64,000 nt of DNA. Source: Sclerotiophoma versabilis. Lineage: Eukaryota > Ascomycota > Dothideomycetes > Pleosporales > Didymellaceae. Shown in pieces: positions 43,795-55,357 of the stretch. Within the stretch, counting starts at the first letter, position 1. Each line of letters opens with the position of its first letter. The stretch is from positions 496,001 to 560,000 of the forward strand of contig JAAROD010000015.1 in assembly GCA_012274445.1 (NCBI GenBank), written 5' to 3'. The position numbers were made by a program, and so were the translations under genes. Under the pieces are notes generated by a model. The model was not told the origin of the DNA and did no database searches. It saw only the letters and a list, made by a program, of their open reading frames with translations.

Positions 43795-45626
43795 CTATGC
43801 CCCGCTCCGGTTCTGCTCGCGGAGAAAGACTTCTACGTTCTGATCCTTGCTCGCATCGATCTGCCTGTCCAGCTGCTGTTCAGCAGGGCTCTTGATGCGT
43901 GCGGGTTCTACAACCTCCTCCTTCTCTGCGCTGCCTGACACAGCACCAGTCACAGCACCAGCCACAGAAGTGACGGTTGAGGCGACGTATCCTGAGGCCT
44001 GGGCAGCCACATTCTGCGCCTGTTCAAGATAGCCTGGTGCAGGAGGCTCTTCGCGTTCAGGAAGGGGTATCTGCTTTGGCGCCTGACCGACTGTATTGGG
44101 CTCCATTGTCACTGTCTTATCGCCGTAGCCATGGTCTTTTACGGCTGCATCAGGTGTGCCGTCTGCAAGCTGACCTGAAGCATGGGTATGGTTTTGTTGC
44201 TCGTAGCGCGCTTCTGAAGTACCCTTGCGGATAGGCAGTTCTGTCTGTGCAGGGGTAGACGAAGGCGCTGTATTGGCTGCAGCCACATTCGGTGGTTGGT
44301 GTGTCTCAGATGTGGAGGATGAGTCGGAGGACGGAGGCTGGTCGATAGTCGAGTCGTCCACGTCCGGAGGGTGGGTGGCGGTGCCTACAGTTGTGAGTGG
44401 GCTACCGAGCTCATGCGCGGGTATGTTCGCCCCTGGCTTGGTCCCGTACCCTACGGGGTTCGGTATGGTAAAGACAAGTTGTCGGCGAGGTTGGCCATTC
44501 TGTCGGCCCACTGCCCACGCTTGCATCTCGCCGTTTTGTCCCTTCTCCCACTTCACAGGTCCAATAGGCAATGTCTTCCTCCCGTTCTGCATGTTCGGGC
44601 TTTCCCACTTGATGGCAGCCTCGATCTCTGGCTCAAGGTTCGGCATCTGAGTCCAACCGAAATCTAGCCCACCGCCGTACTTCTTAGGGATGTTTTCGTG
44701 GTCAATGTACTCGGAAAGAGTGGCATAGACATTGGCTGGCGACAAGATGAAGATTTTGGAAACCGTGATGGGGTCGAACCAACGCTTGACCCAACCCCAA
44801 ACCGTTGGAAAGAAGCCGGGTGCACCGACGATGAAGATACGGTCAAGGGTCTCGGGGTAGTGGGCTGTGGCCAGGACCGAGGCATCCTGCATGTGGCTCT
44901 TCAGGTTCCAGAACTGCTTCAGCCCAACGTTGCTGATATCGACGATGTTGTTGCTCTGCGAGATGGGCGTCTCGGGATGTGGGCGCGTGACCATGGAGCA
45001 CAGGGGCGTGACGAAACGGGTCAGCGACTCGTAAAGGGCGAAGAGGCGCAGGTTCTTTGTTGCGACTTTTGGCGATGTTGTCTTTGCCTTGGCGAGCGTT
45101 TTCTCGTAGGTAGAGATGTTCTTGGAGTTCAGGGGAGCAACCTCAAAGAGGTACAGCGGGATGCCGCGTCTGTCGCGTCGGCCGAGCCACTGGGGGTACT
45201 AGGTGCAGCTGTCAGACTTGGTGCTGGGGCGGGCAGGCAGAGAGGAGCAGGTACCAGCTGGCGTGTCTGCTCATACTCGTCGACCTCGATGGTCTCGAAC
45301 AGGTCGTCGATGTTCTGCTCCTTGCGCCAGTCCTCGGTGTCCTTGAACTGTTTGAAGGCTTCCTGCGGCACGAAGCGACGCGCGCGCAAGAATCGACTGC
45401 AGATCGTTAGTGCCCCGCCGCGTGCACTTCAAGGCGCCGAAAGGCAAGCGTACAGCATCGTCTCGTCGTCATGGCTGGCGTCGCTTGTGCTCGTAGCGGG
45501 CGTGTAGTAGCCTTGCTCCTGCGCAAGCTTCTCGAAAGCGTCCAGCTGCGCTTGCTGGTTCTCAGTGAGATGGGCCAAGTGCCCCGCAGGGTACTGCATC
45601 GATTCGACTCTGCTCAGGTCCGCCAT
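43795..45626 (-). CDS. Sec14-like phosphatidylinositol transfer protein
   Basis: Three exons, 45626-45454, 45396-45255 and 45198-43795, give 572 aa. The N-terminal CRAL-TRIO helix bundle reads HLTENQQAQLDAFEKL and MLRFLRARRFVPQEAFKQFKDTEDWRKE, followed by the spliced YPQWLGRRDRRGIPLYLFEVA. The lipid-binding domain includes NIVDISNVGLKQFWNLKSHMQDAS, YPETLDRIFIVGAPGFFPTVWGWVKRWFDP and IPKKYGGGLDFGW. These are standard Sec14 features for exchange of phosphatidylinositol and a second lipid between membranes. About 260 extra residues follow the domain, rich in Pro, Ser, Thr and Gln, ending in an Ala/Val-rich helix, so the protein is longer than classical Sec14 and resembles filamentous-fungal long forms. 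Confidence 0.93.
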
Positions 45627-46480
45627 GCTTGTGTGTCGTGTTGGAAGGTCGGAGGAGTGAGAATTGTCCAGACGAGTACGTTAGAGGAGAAGAAGTCAGA
45701 TCTAAGTTATATTTCGCGTCATCGTCGTTAGCTACGAGCGCCCTGCGGCGGGTACCGGCAGTGATGTCAGCTAGTTTAGCGTCGGGACCATACTGGTATC
45801 GGCCTTGCGGCGCGCGAGATTCGCGACGCCGGACGGTCCGGCCCAAAAGAGGCCGTGGTGAGCATATGCATGGGCGGATGAAGATTGCAGTGAATGCACT
45901 TAGGCCAGCTCTGGTGGAGGTAAGGTCCTTGTACACACCGAGAGTCAAGCTTTCAATCCCGGTGCATCCGTGTCTGGTCACGACAAGGACCTTGCCCCGC
46001 CTTCCCCGCCCTTACATCTTATACACTTTCTACTCCCACCGTACCTAAGCCAGGGTACACATTGCATGTCGCCAATAATGGCGCAAAAGATGCCAAATAG
46101 AGTTTGTCATCAGGTCTCACTTCTGGACAGGAGACCAGCTAGTTGGAAGCCGACCTGTGTGCTTTTCCAAAATTGTATCTTTGCTGAGAGTTGAGGTTGG
46201 AGGTTTGCATTTTCGTCTGCAAACTCTGTATGCACTCACCCTTTAGACCTGAAGCTTGACTTGTACGCCGATGGACCCAAATTGACGCTGCGCAGACTTG
46301 ATCTTCGCAATGTTCTCTATCTTGTAAGGAAACGTCCGAAACCCCGAACTATTACGATGTACGGAGTGAATGGCAAGCACCATTCGCCTTTGTACGAGAT
46401 TACAAGGGGCTGCGGCATAACTCGCGGCAAGGCTTTGGCAAAGCCCTCGAGGATCTGAATAATGTATTCCCTTTCTACGA

Positions 46481-46526
<46 letters not shown>

Positions 46527-46757
46527 TGGACTTCCTGTACCTTCTTCTCGAAACTGACCAGATAGACCAATGTGCAGTAAGGAAGTAAGAGATACGGAGA
46601 AGCATTGTCACAGTGTTGGAAAGATGACCATGACGGGGAGGGTCTCAGCTGGAGGGACAGATTTGAAAGTTGAGGATGGGAGATGGGAGATGGAATATTG
46701 ATGTAGAGTAAGAAGATAACGACTTGCTTGTGAATCCAATATGAATAGACCATTGGC
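45627..46757. other. 1.1-kb intergenic region with AC microsatellite
   Basis: No supportable gene. Frames that look long here read through the AC repeat as Cys-Val or Thr-His runs. Confidence 0.45.
46482..46524. repeat. (AC)n dinucleotide microsatellite
   Basis: About 21 uninterrupted AC units, the longest dinucleotide repeat in the window, in non-coding DNA downstream of the RidA-like gene. Confidence 0.95.
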
Positions 46758-47214
46758 TTATTTTGGATCATACGCCACAACCTCAATTTCCACACGCATG
46801 TCATCTTCACCAAGCCTTGTCACCCCCACACAAGTCCAGATCGGCTTGTGGTCTGGCATCCACTTTTTGAAGTTCCGTGTCATCGCCGCGAGCGCCTCAT
46901 TGTTAATCGGCACATGGTAGGAGTTAACACGGAAGACCTGCGACCAGCCCTTTCCGCCAGCATCCTTAAGGTTGTGGTCGACGTTCTCGAATGCTTGGTC
47001 GATTTGGGCGTTGATTTCGAGTAGGAACTCGCGCGTCTCGCGCTTCCATCCACCTATCAAGTGTTCAGTTAGATTACATGTTGAGGAAAACAAGACGATC
47101 ACCTTGACCTGCACACTCAATACGGTCTCCGATACGGACTGCCTGGCTGTAGCCGTACGTCTTCAGATTTCGTTCACCAACACCTTTGTATGAGTAGTAC
47201 TGGAGGTCAGACAT
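46758..47214 (-). CDS. RidA/YjgF/UK114 family protein
   Basis: Two exons, 47214-47103 and 47053-46758, give 135 aa. The sequence shows the family's order: NLKTYGYSQAVRIGDRIECAGQGGW (GG restored by the splice), INAQIDQAFENVDHNLKDAGGKGWSQVFRVNSYHV, and PIWTCVGVTRLGEDDMRVEIEVVAY. RidA proteins are trimeric and remove reactive enamine/imine intermediates formed by PLP enzymes. This branch replaces the usual Arg-containing RIE/RVE end with MRVEIEVVAY, which still keeps an Arg-x-Glu pattern. An upstream in-frame ATG at 47298 would add 28 residues; I prefer 47214 because MSDLQYY begins the conserved part. The gene is divergent from the Zn2Cys6 regulator. Confidence 0.9.
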
Positions 47215-47658
47215 GCTGGAGGGTCTGGGCGAATAACTTTCAAGAAGCTTGCGACACGGATAGGTCAGTTGGTATGAGATTGATGATGGTCGAAACATGC
47301 AAGCTTAACCAATTCAAGCGTTCTTATACTTCTATCACCTTGCCGGAATTCGCATTCCGCACCCCACCGTCACTCCATTCGAAGCTACTGTGCGCTGAAG
47401 GTTCGAACAATGACGTGCTACAAGCAGCGGATAGATGCTGGGCATCGAAGCAATACATGGTGATAAAGGTTTGTGCGTGCGATGTTGATATTGCAGGCTT
47501 AGACTCCTTGGGTGCAACTTCCCAATGTGTATTTCAAAGCGGCCCACTTTTTTTGCGCTCCGCGTTGGCGTCGACCAGCCAAGTCGCACTTGCAGAACCA
47601 CTACTCTTTTCACCACCTCACCAGGTCTCAAAATAGCAGCTCGCACGCAGTCCGAGGA
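47215..47658. promoter_or_regulatory. divergent promoter, RidA-like / Zn2Cys6 regulator
   Basis: 444 bp between divergent start codons. No CGG-N-CCG palindrome of the kind bound by binuclear-zinc factors was convincing. Confidence 0.4.
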
Positions 47659-50021
47659 ATGAAGCGAAGCAAATACGTTTCGAAGGCCTGCGAGCCTTGC
47701 CGTCAACGACGAGCCAAGGTACGCCGTCCCGAACTGGATACCCGCACTGGCAGCTGAAATATGATGATCAGTGATTGACCGGGGCTTCCAAACAGTGTGA
47801 TGGTCAGAAGCCGGCTTGTTCCTCCTGCGTCAAGAAGTCCATCCACTGTCAGTACAGTGCAGCCAGTGACGGACGCAAGCCAGCCTCAAAATCCTACGTA
47901 CAACTCCTACGTGATCGAATAGAGTTGTTGGAATGCATTTTACGGACACATTCCATCGATGTCGATACTGCTGTTGCGCAGTATCAGCGTGAGCATCGGG
48001 GCTCCTCCGGAGTGGATGCAGATGACAGCAACGCAACTTCTGCGCAGTTTGAAGAGGTTTGCGCAGCATTTGAAGGTACCTTATCGCTCGATGAATCGAT
48101 CAATTTTGATGAAGATGGAGAAGCTCACTACTTCGGGCCTACAAGTGGTCGCTTAGGCTTCCAGGACTGTAAGCCATGTTTTGAGCCAAATATGCTCGTC
48201 ACTCTGACTTCCACAGTGCAGGACATAAGCTGTGACAACTACATATTCCCACGAAACCGCTCACGCGGCATTCTCGGATATTCTAGCTCTTCCCCAGCTC
48301 AATTCAATCCGTCCATGCTACAGATCGACGAAGACCTCCGGGCAGAACTCATCGATCTATATTTTATTTGGCAAAACCCTTGGTTCCCTGTCCTGAACGA
48401 AGCGTTATTTAGAAGTCATTTACAGAAGGGTAGCGGGCGATACTTTAGTCCGCTGCTGTTGAACTGTGTCCTGGCAGCAGGATCTCGGTTCTCGAGCAGA
48501 TGTGAGGTCCGGGCAGTCCCTCACGATCCAAACACAGCAGGAAACCAACTTCTCGAAGAAGCAGAAGTGCTCCTACACTACGATTTGAAATCCCCTAGTC
48601 TCACAACTATTCAAGCAGTGGCTATCATGATTTATCTATATGTTGTGAGTTCTCCCAACGTTTGCCCGCTATATCTTCAGCGCTGACTATGCTTTAGAGC
48701 CGGGGAGCCGATGCTGTGGCATGGCTGCATCAAGGGACAGCTCACAGACTTGCACTGGACATGGGCCTGAACTTCGATGCTATGTCTGTATTAGACTCGA
48801 ACTATATAAACCCTGAAGAAATTGATCTACGAAGGCAGATATATTGGTCTTTGTACTGTACAGACAAACTACACGCCACTTACTCAGGCCGAGTTTGTAC
48901 AATGTTGGTATGTAGTAAAAGGATTGTCACCCGCCCTTATCCTTGATCTTTATGAGGTTTGAAATTCTGATTCAAGTTCGCAGGATGTACAAGGCGCTGT
49001 AAAACTCCCCTACCTGGCCACAGGAGATAAGTGCAGTGACGGAGCAAGCTTTCGGTCACAGCGCACAACGATTCTGCTTCGTGCGCATGCTACACAGAGT
49101 CAGATACTGGAAAAGATTCTGCTCGGTTTGTAAGTATCACATCTTTCCTTTCGACATGTACGTTGACAATGTTGCAGCTACGCACCACAGCCATCACATA
49201 CGGGATCACGTCGAGAGCCATTCTTCAACAGCACCCTTGTTGAGCTGAAGAACTGGTTATATGATCTACCTGATGATCTGAGGCTGGACGTCGGGGGGCA
49301 AACAAATACTTTTCCGCAAGCATACACGCTTCACATGACCCTTCATACCGCACTCATCCTCCTTGGAAATGGACTTTTGGCTAGCAATGCACGCACAACC
49401 TCACCAACCGGCAGTAACACGGACGCGCTGGATAGAAAAGCCAGTTGCGTTTGTTACGAAGCAGCGACAAACATATGTATTGCGGCCAAGAAGTATCGCA
49501 ACACATTTGGCAGTTTCCACCGAAGTCCCATATCCGCCACTCATTGCCTCCTTTCCGCAGCGCTGGTGCTTATACAAGTTGCGAGCAGTGAAACAGAGGC
49601 TAGTGGGAAGAGAGCTGCAGCAGCAAATGTTGATCTCTGTCTACAGTGCTTGGATGAACTGTCTGTTTCATGGAGAATCGCAGAACGCATACATCGCAAC
49701 CTTGCGCTACTCAAGGCGCAGAAGCTGGGTGTGCGATCAAGCGCTAATAGCACCCGGTTAAATGCCTCCACTACAACGCCAGTCTCAGACGCAAATCATC
49801 GTAGCGACGTCAGCCTGCTTGACATTGCAGATCTGACTGGATATGATCCAACGAACGCAGTGCTGCTCAATGATGCCCACTCCTTTCTCGAATCTTATAC
49901 CAACAATGACAACATCCCTGAGGGTTTCGATTTTACCACTCAACTCGCGGACATTGGCATGCAAGAGTCATTCCTTTGGGGCAATTTTGGCGCTGACTCT
50001 TCACTCAGTTTTAATTTCTGA
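47659..50021 (+). CDS. Zn2Cys6 transcription factor with fungal-specific TF domain
   Basis: Five exons, 47659-47718, 47796-48644, 48698-48907, 48984-49129 and 49178-50021, give 702 aa. The zinc cluster spans the first intron: CEPCRQRRAK joins CDGQKPACSSCVKKSIHC, giving the complete CX2CX6CX6CX2CX6C pattern. A short coiled segment follows (YVQLLRDRIELLECIL). The fungal-specific regulatory domain includes IYLYVSRGADAVAWLHQGTAHRLALDMGL, IDLRRQIYWSLYCTDKL and CYEAATNICIAAKKYRNTFGSF. Such proteins act in the nucleus, usually on nearby or pathway genes. The target is unknown; RidA and an unrecognised gene flank it. Exon 4 and 5 borders are supported by frame and GTAAGT/TTGCAG sites. Confidence 0.93.
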
Positions 50022-50177
50022 TAAACAGCTGCGCGAGAATAAAAAAATTGGTCTACATATCGCCGTTTGGGTATATGGAACGATGAGCACGAGATATGCT
50101 ACAAGACTAACGCAAAAAGGCGAGCGTTGGGCTTCTGACAGGCACCGAAGCTGCAGACCGGCGGAGGACAAAAGGGC

Positions 50178-51391
50178 TTATGAAAGCTTCATACGTTCGA
50201 TCATCTCTCTCGACTCTACCTCTGACAGCTCGTTGCCGTCAATGTTGATGCGTCCTTCTTCGACTTGTATGAGATCAGGCCTGATCGCACTATCGTGCAG
50301 ATGCTGCAGGAAGGAGAGTAAATTGTCTTCGAACTTGACATACGGTTGCCGGGCCTCGATTTTCTCCAGGTCATGAATTGCGTTCGACTGCATCCATCAG
50401 TTGGCTGATTTACACAGTGTCTGAACTAGGAACTAGGAACTTACCTCCGTTATATATTTGCGTCTGGTGGCGGTCCACTCAGGTAGCTCTTCCGATGGAC
50501 TGCCGTCTTTGCAGAACAAGTTCCGCATCACCGCAATGTCGGGACCCCCACCTTCGCACTCAGCACCTGGGTTGCCGAAAGCAAAAATTTCTGTGAGAGT
50601 TTCTGTTTGACAGTGTCCGTTGATCGTGTACTGGTCGATGACAGCCTGGAGCATGAACTGACCAGCTAAGTCAAACCAGTCAGATGTAGGTTGCCAGTCG
50701 TCACCGAGATTGGCTCGTGCAGCCGTAAGTTCGTGAATATTGGAAGTAGCTGGTCAAGTGCAGGCCGGTCTGGGTCATTTAGAAAGTTCAGACCGAAGGT
50801 TGGGGATAAGCCCAGTTCCGATACACGGCGTTGGCGGGCAGACTCGATCGAACTATCGTTCAACCTCCGACCGGAGTTGTGATGTTCCTTTCTAGCGCCG
50901 TACAATTTGGACCATAGTGTGCCACGGGCAATATTTTGCTGCCTTAACCTCCGCACAGACTCTTCACTCGCCCAGGTTCGGGTTGGGTGGTATCGATGGG
51001 TGAACAGAAGGACGAATTGCAGCAATCTAGAGCGAAAAGCTGCCATGCCATCTAGACGTTGACCTTTGTGTTTCTGTGAAAGGAACGATCTCCATTCTGA
51101 AATGTCAGTGCGCAGGAAGAAGTGTCCATGCAAATGTCACTCACCCGCAGTCATGGTGATGAGCGCGTTGGGCAGGTCGGACTCGTACTTGTCCGCCCGG
51201 GCTTGCCATTCAAAAACAGCGGATGTTGCCTTGTACAGCAGCCAGTCAAAGATTGTGAGATCGACGTTGAGCTGGTCTTCGTCTTCGTTTTCCATTCGGC
51301 GAGTAAGGTTGAAGAAGCCCTCACGTGGCTGGCTGTTGCTGTCGTAACAAGGCGCCATCATGGTCGCCAGCTCCTGGTCCAGGTGATTCAT
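50178..51391 (-). CDS. hypothetical protein, about 354 aa
   Basis: Four exons are proposed: 51391-51145, 51096-50794, 50749-50445 and 50387-50178. All sums keep frame and give 354 aa. The translation is helical and acidic, with stretches such as TIFDWLLYKATSAVFEWQARADKYESDLPNAL, LLQFVLLFTHRYHPTRTWASEESVRRLRQQNIARG, and LGDDWQPTSDWFDLAGQFMLQAVIDQY. No signal peptide or membrane segment is visible. I do not recognise a domain. The second intron is the uncertain part: the frame must change between about 50750 and 50800, and two donors fit (GTCTGA near 50793 or GTGTAT further upstream). The gene converges on the Zn2Cys6 regulator, ending 156 bp from its stop, so the regulator may control it (inference). 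Confidence 0.68.
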
Positions 51392-52049
51392 GGTTGAGCG
51401 CTGGCCGTGTCGTGCAGCGAACACCGGGTCAAAGGAAGGGTATGCCAACGGGAACGACGATACATAAGAAGCAGGCGCAAGTCATCCAACACAAACGTTA
51501 TAACTAATGTCTTATACCTGCAACCCCACATCAAGCCCGCTCGACCCAGAGTCGACGCCGTGTTTGCAGTAGGTGACCAACTGCTTTAGGCGTGCATTTC
51601 ATGCGTTCGCCCAAAGAGTGTGAGTCGCATGCAAGATGTGCAGGTGCAGCCGGAAGCTGAGTGTTAAGTTCAAACTCGCAGTGAACCACATGAAGCTTGC
51701 AGGCCCAAAACTCGGCTGGCGTCCGCTCGCTTGCGGCGTGCAGCGAACTGGAGGGGGGGCCGGAGGGACCGCGCTTGCATGTATGGCTGCCTCCTGACAC
51801 GACGGCGTCAACTGTCGCTGTGGAGGCTGTCGAGCGTGAAGGAGTGGTCCCTGTGCACATGCGAAGGGGTCGCCTGCTGTAAACACATTAGCGCATATCA
51901 GCCAGACCCTGTCCGCGATCGATGGCCACGGCTTATCCCCGCTCTTAGCAGCGCTGCCAATTGACGCCTCCCACCACGCCTCGAGTACCTGACTGTGCTC
52001 CGACACCATCTGGAGATGCACACCCGTCTGCAGACGACCTCGCACGAGG
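51392..52049. promoter_or_regulatory. divergent promoter region, unknown gene / J-protein
   Basis: 658 bp between divergent starts with no gene of its own. The minus-strand frame leading to 51391 stays open a little further upstream but without an ATG. Confidence 0.4.
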
Positions 52050-52976
52050 ATGATGCCTAGGAAAGCCCCCGTCCTCCTCTCGTCCTGCGCCACCGCCTTC
52101 ACGCCCCTCTACGCTGCCCACGCTGCCCACGCTGCCCACGCTGCTGTGCCGTACTCATGTCGTCATACATCGCCGAGCCCGCAGCACACCCCCCAGCGCC
52201 GCACCTACGCACAGCACGTCGACGGCAATGAGGCAGACCTGCTCAGCTGGCCTGAGCCCGTGCACCCGCACACCACACCGACTCCCTACCAGATCCTGAA
52301 GTGCAACAAGGGCGATGCATACAGGAAGAACCGCTACTATGCCCTCGTCAAGCTCTACCACCCGGACCGTTGCCACCCGGGCTCTTCCACCTACACTCTC
52401 CCGCTCGCCGTTCGCCTGGAACGCTACCGCATGCTCGTCGCCGCACACGACATCCTCTCTGATGTCGAGAAGCGGAAAGCGTACGATGCGTGGGGCGCCG
52501 GCTGGGCCGGACACCACCGCGCACCAGCCTCCGGCGCCTACACGCGTAACCCGTACGACTGGGACTTTGACAGGACGAGGTGGAACACCGATCCGCGCGC
52601 CAATGCCACGTGGGAGGACTGGGAACGCTGGTACGGCGAGAATGACTCCTCGCAACCCAAAGGCGAACGCGCGATCCAGATGAGCAATTTTACCTTCATG
52701 TCGCTGATATTCGCTTTCGTGGCTGTCGGGGGCGTCATGCAGGGCACGCGCTTCAGCGGCTTCCACAACTCGGTCGTCGAGAGGAGAGACCAGGTCCACA
52801 GAGAGGCGAGCAGTGTGTACCAGCGGAGTCGGCATGCGACCATGAGCGGGGACCGAGACGAGAGGATACGCACCTTTTTGGAACACAGAGAGGCGAATCT
52901 CGCCGGCGAGGAGAGCTACCATCGACTGCTGCCACCGAACGAGAATTGTGCGCCGAACGAAATAAGGCGCCAGTGA
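52050..52976 (+). CDS. DnaJ-domain protein, probably mitochondrial membrane
   Basis: A single exon encodes 308 aa. The N-terminus is Ala/His/Arg-rich with few acids and ends near RRTYAQHV, which fits a mitochondrial presequence. The J domain follows at about residues 80-155: TPYQILKCN, YYALVKLYHPDRCHPG with the HPD tripeptide, ERYRMLVAAHDILSD and RKAYDAWGAGW. Downstream is a region rich in Trp and Asn, then one hydrophobic helix (FTFMSLIFAFVAVGGVM) and a charged tail. HPD proteins stimulate Hsp70 ATPase; a single J domain, presequence and one membrane span fit an inner-membrane partner. It is not clearly Pam18/Tim14, whose J domain is at the other end. A 9-bp repeat gives AAHAAHAAHAA in the presequence. 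Confidence 0.88.
   Translation: MMPRKAPVLLSSCATAFTPLYAAHAAHAAHAAVPYSCRHTSPSPQHTPQRRTYAQHVDGNEADLLSWPEPVHPHTTPTPYQILKCNKGDAYRKNRYYALVKLYHPDRCHPGSSTYTLPLAVRLERYRMLVAAHDILSDVEKRKAYDAWGAGWAGHHRAPASGAYTRNPYDWDFDRTRWNTDPRANATWEDWERWYGENDSSQPKGERAIQMSNFTFMSLIFAFVAVGGVMQGTRFSGFHNSVVERRDQVHREASSVYQRSRHATMSGDRDERIRTFLEHREANLAGEESYHRLLPPNENCAPNEIRRQ
52113..52139 (+). repeat. 9-bp tandem repeat in the J-protein presequence
   Basis: The unit CGCTGCCCA occurs three times in a row and codes for Ala-Ala-His units in the predicted targeting peptide. Confidence 0.85.
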
Positions 52977-53515
52977 GACTTCTTGTATACTTCTTGTACA
53001 CTTCTTGAACACTTCGATGTACACATCGAAGGCATGAAAGGCGCATTATGGCGTTGGAAGGCAATCTGTACTTACTTACACTCGACACGGCGTACATACT
53101 TGAGCATCGTGGGTTTGGTCTTTCAAGGCCTAAGCATGCATTTGCATCACCCATGCACGACATCAAAACGATAATCGAAACGATTTCGTCGACGTTAACC
53201 CCGAAAGCTTGTTCCGCTAACGTTTTATAATACTTTTCATTCCCCAGCCACTCCACTCGAGCCTCGGTCCATAACTATCGTAGCAGCACACGCGTTCATT
53301 CCAAGGACGTCAATGCCGTGTCTCCACTGCTATGAAACCAAGTCCCCATAGACCACTCGTTCACCTCGGCAGCTCCAAACAAACGATGATGCTTCAAAAA
53401 ATTTAAACTACCTAGTCGACGCTATATGATACGCATTATACCGCACCACTAATATCAGACCACCCTTACCAATGCATAAGACGCCAAAGATGCAAACCAG
53501 CCGTCTCCACACGAT
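52977..53515. other. convergent intergenic region, nothing recognised
   Basis: 539 bp between the stop codons of the J-protein and chitinase genes. Short imperfect repeats of CTTCTTGTACACTT occur just after the J-protein stop. Confidence 0.45.
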
Positions 53516-55357
53516 CTAATCCTTCAACGCCTTGATGTTGTCGAACTTGCTGTCCGGGTACCTCAACCAATTCTTTTTCTGCTCCATACCAGATCCGTCC
53601 CTTCCTCCCAGGGACTTGACGACGTTGTCTATCAACCCCGTTCCGTCGTATTTGTATCCACTGACCTCCCACCACATGGCGCCGCCGAGGCCAGTCTTCT
53701 TCAACCAATCCGTCTTCTTGAGTGCCATGTCTACCGTGTCGAAGCTGATCAGCATTCCCGTGCCGTTGTCGTAGCTGTATGTGCCGCCGGCTTCTTGGTC
53801 ATAGTACACCTGCGCTCCGGGCAGAGGCAAGTCCTTCCAGTCGTACACACCAGCCTCCCATGTCCCCTTGCCGTTGCCGTTGTATGGCTGCCCGAGGCCT
53901 GCCGTGTTGGTGAATGCGCGTCCATATATAGGCATACCAAGGTTGATTTTTGAGGGAGAAACGCCAGCGTCAAAGTAGTCTTGTACCACGTCGTATGTGT
54001 TGTAGGGTGTAGACGTGGGGTTGGAGCGCGACTTGTACAGGTTCTGTGCGTGCCCAGACGTTTTATCCCACGAGCCAGCGTAGTCGTATGCCATGAGGTT
54101 GATGAAGTCAAGGACTCGGCTGATTTCGCCGAGAGGCATGTTCTTGTAGTTGGACTCGCCAGCGGGCGCAGCGATCGAGAGCTCGAAGTGCGGTTGCTCG
54201 GAATTGCCACGGCTGTCTTCATAGATGAGAGTGTTAGCGTAGTCGTCTAGGGCTTTGCGGATGGCTTTGAGAAGGTCGAGGAGTTGGCCGCCTTGTTGCG
54301 TATTTTGTGGGTACTCCCAATCAATGTCGATTCCATCGAAGCCATAGTCACGGATCATGGCCACGCAGCTGTCTGCGAACTTCTTGCGGCCAGCGGCAGT
54401 GGAAGCGGGCGCGTCCATGTGTTTGTTCGTGTTGGTGTAGGTCCAGCCCCCGATGCTGAGCATGACTTTCAGGTTGCGATTCTTGGCCTTGAGGAGCTGG
54501 AGTTGCTTCACAGCGCCGTAAACGTTGTTTCCGCTTTCCGACCAAGAGTCGCCTGCGTAGTGAATGTCAGTGTCTGCGTACGTATCGGTGAAGAAGACGG
54601 TGCCATCATCTTTGTTGTCGGCGAAGGCATAGAGCACGTGAGTAAGCTTCTCGGCTGATATGTTCTGTGGGAAGAACTTCCGTGCATAGATATCCCAATT
54701 GCCGAAGTAGCCGATTGCTCGGTAACCATCACGGGAGCCCACTTCTGTTGGGTATGAAGAGTAACTGGTAGTGGATACGGTCACAATCTCCTTAGTCGAT
54801 GTGGCGGTAGGGTTGGTAGGATAGCCATTGTTCACCGTAGTAGTGACCTGCGTGAGGGTTAGTATGATGCGAAGCTTTTACTCATCAGCTGGGCATCTTA
54901 CATATGGTGTTCCAAAGGTGGTCGAGTAGCGTTTCGTGGTGCTTGTTGCGTACTGTGGAGGCTGTTGAGTGTAAGATGGGTTGTTGCCGTTATTAGATCC
55001 ACCAGGATACTAGAAACTGTCAGTATGGTAGTCTCGCACTATGCATGGCCTCCAGAGTTCAAATGCTTCTTTTACTATTGACAACCCTCGGATGCCTACC
55101 AGTTGGGGTGTGGTGAGCTTACAAGCAGCGCAGTCAGCTTTGCAACTTGCTGCTCCAGCGCATCTAGCCTCCCCTCCACCCAGCAGTACCAGTCGCAGTC
55201 GTCTTTTGATGTTGAAGTTTGAGCAAACGTGGTTGTTGAAAGAAGGACGATGGTCAAGCAAAACCTCTGTAATGAACGTGCACGCTAGCAACGCGTCTAG
55301 TCAGTACAACACGCCTTCCCAGCGAAACCTACTGCTCCACCATCCACTTACCAACAT
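53516..55357 (-). CDS. secreted GH18 chitinase
   Basis: Four exons, 55357-55352 (only ATGTTG), 55266-55123, 55009-54902 and 54847-53516, give 529 aa. Splicing the six-base first exon creates a signal peptide, MLRFCLTIVLLSTTTFAQ. Then come a Cys/Trp segment (DDCDWYCW), a short coil (RLDALEQQVAKLTALL), and a linker rich in Thr, Ser, Gln and Asn. The GH18 barrel runs from GYRAIGYFGNWDIYARKF to the end. Catalytic motif DGIDIDWEYP has Glu264 as proton donor; KVMLSIGGWTY and the late MWWEVSGY strand are also standard. A single chitinase insertion domain is plausible before the final strand. It cleaves chitin outside the cell or in the wall. No chitin-binding domain or GPI signal is visible. Confidence 0.93.

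Noticed and set aside
46243..46813. Frames across the AC microsatellite
   Set aside because: They are kept open by the repeat (Cys-Val or Thr-His runs) and have no other coding sign.
52155..53024. 289-codon minus-strand frame
   Set aside because: Antisense shadow of the single-exon J-protein gene.
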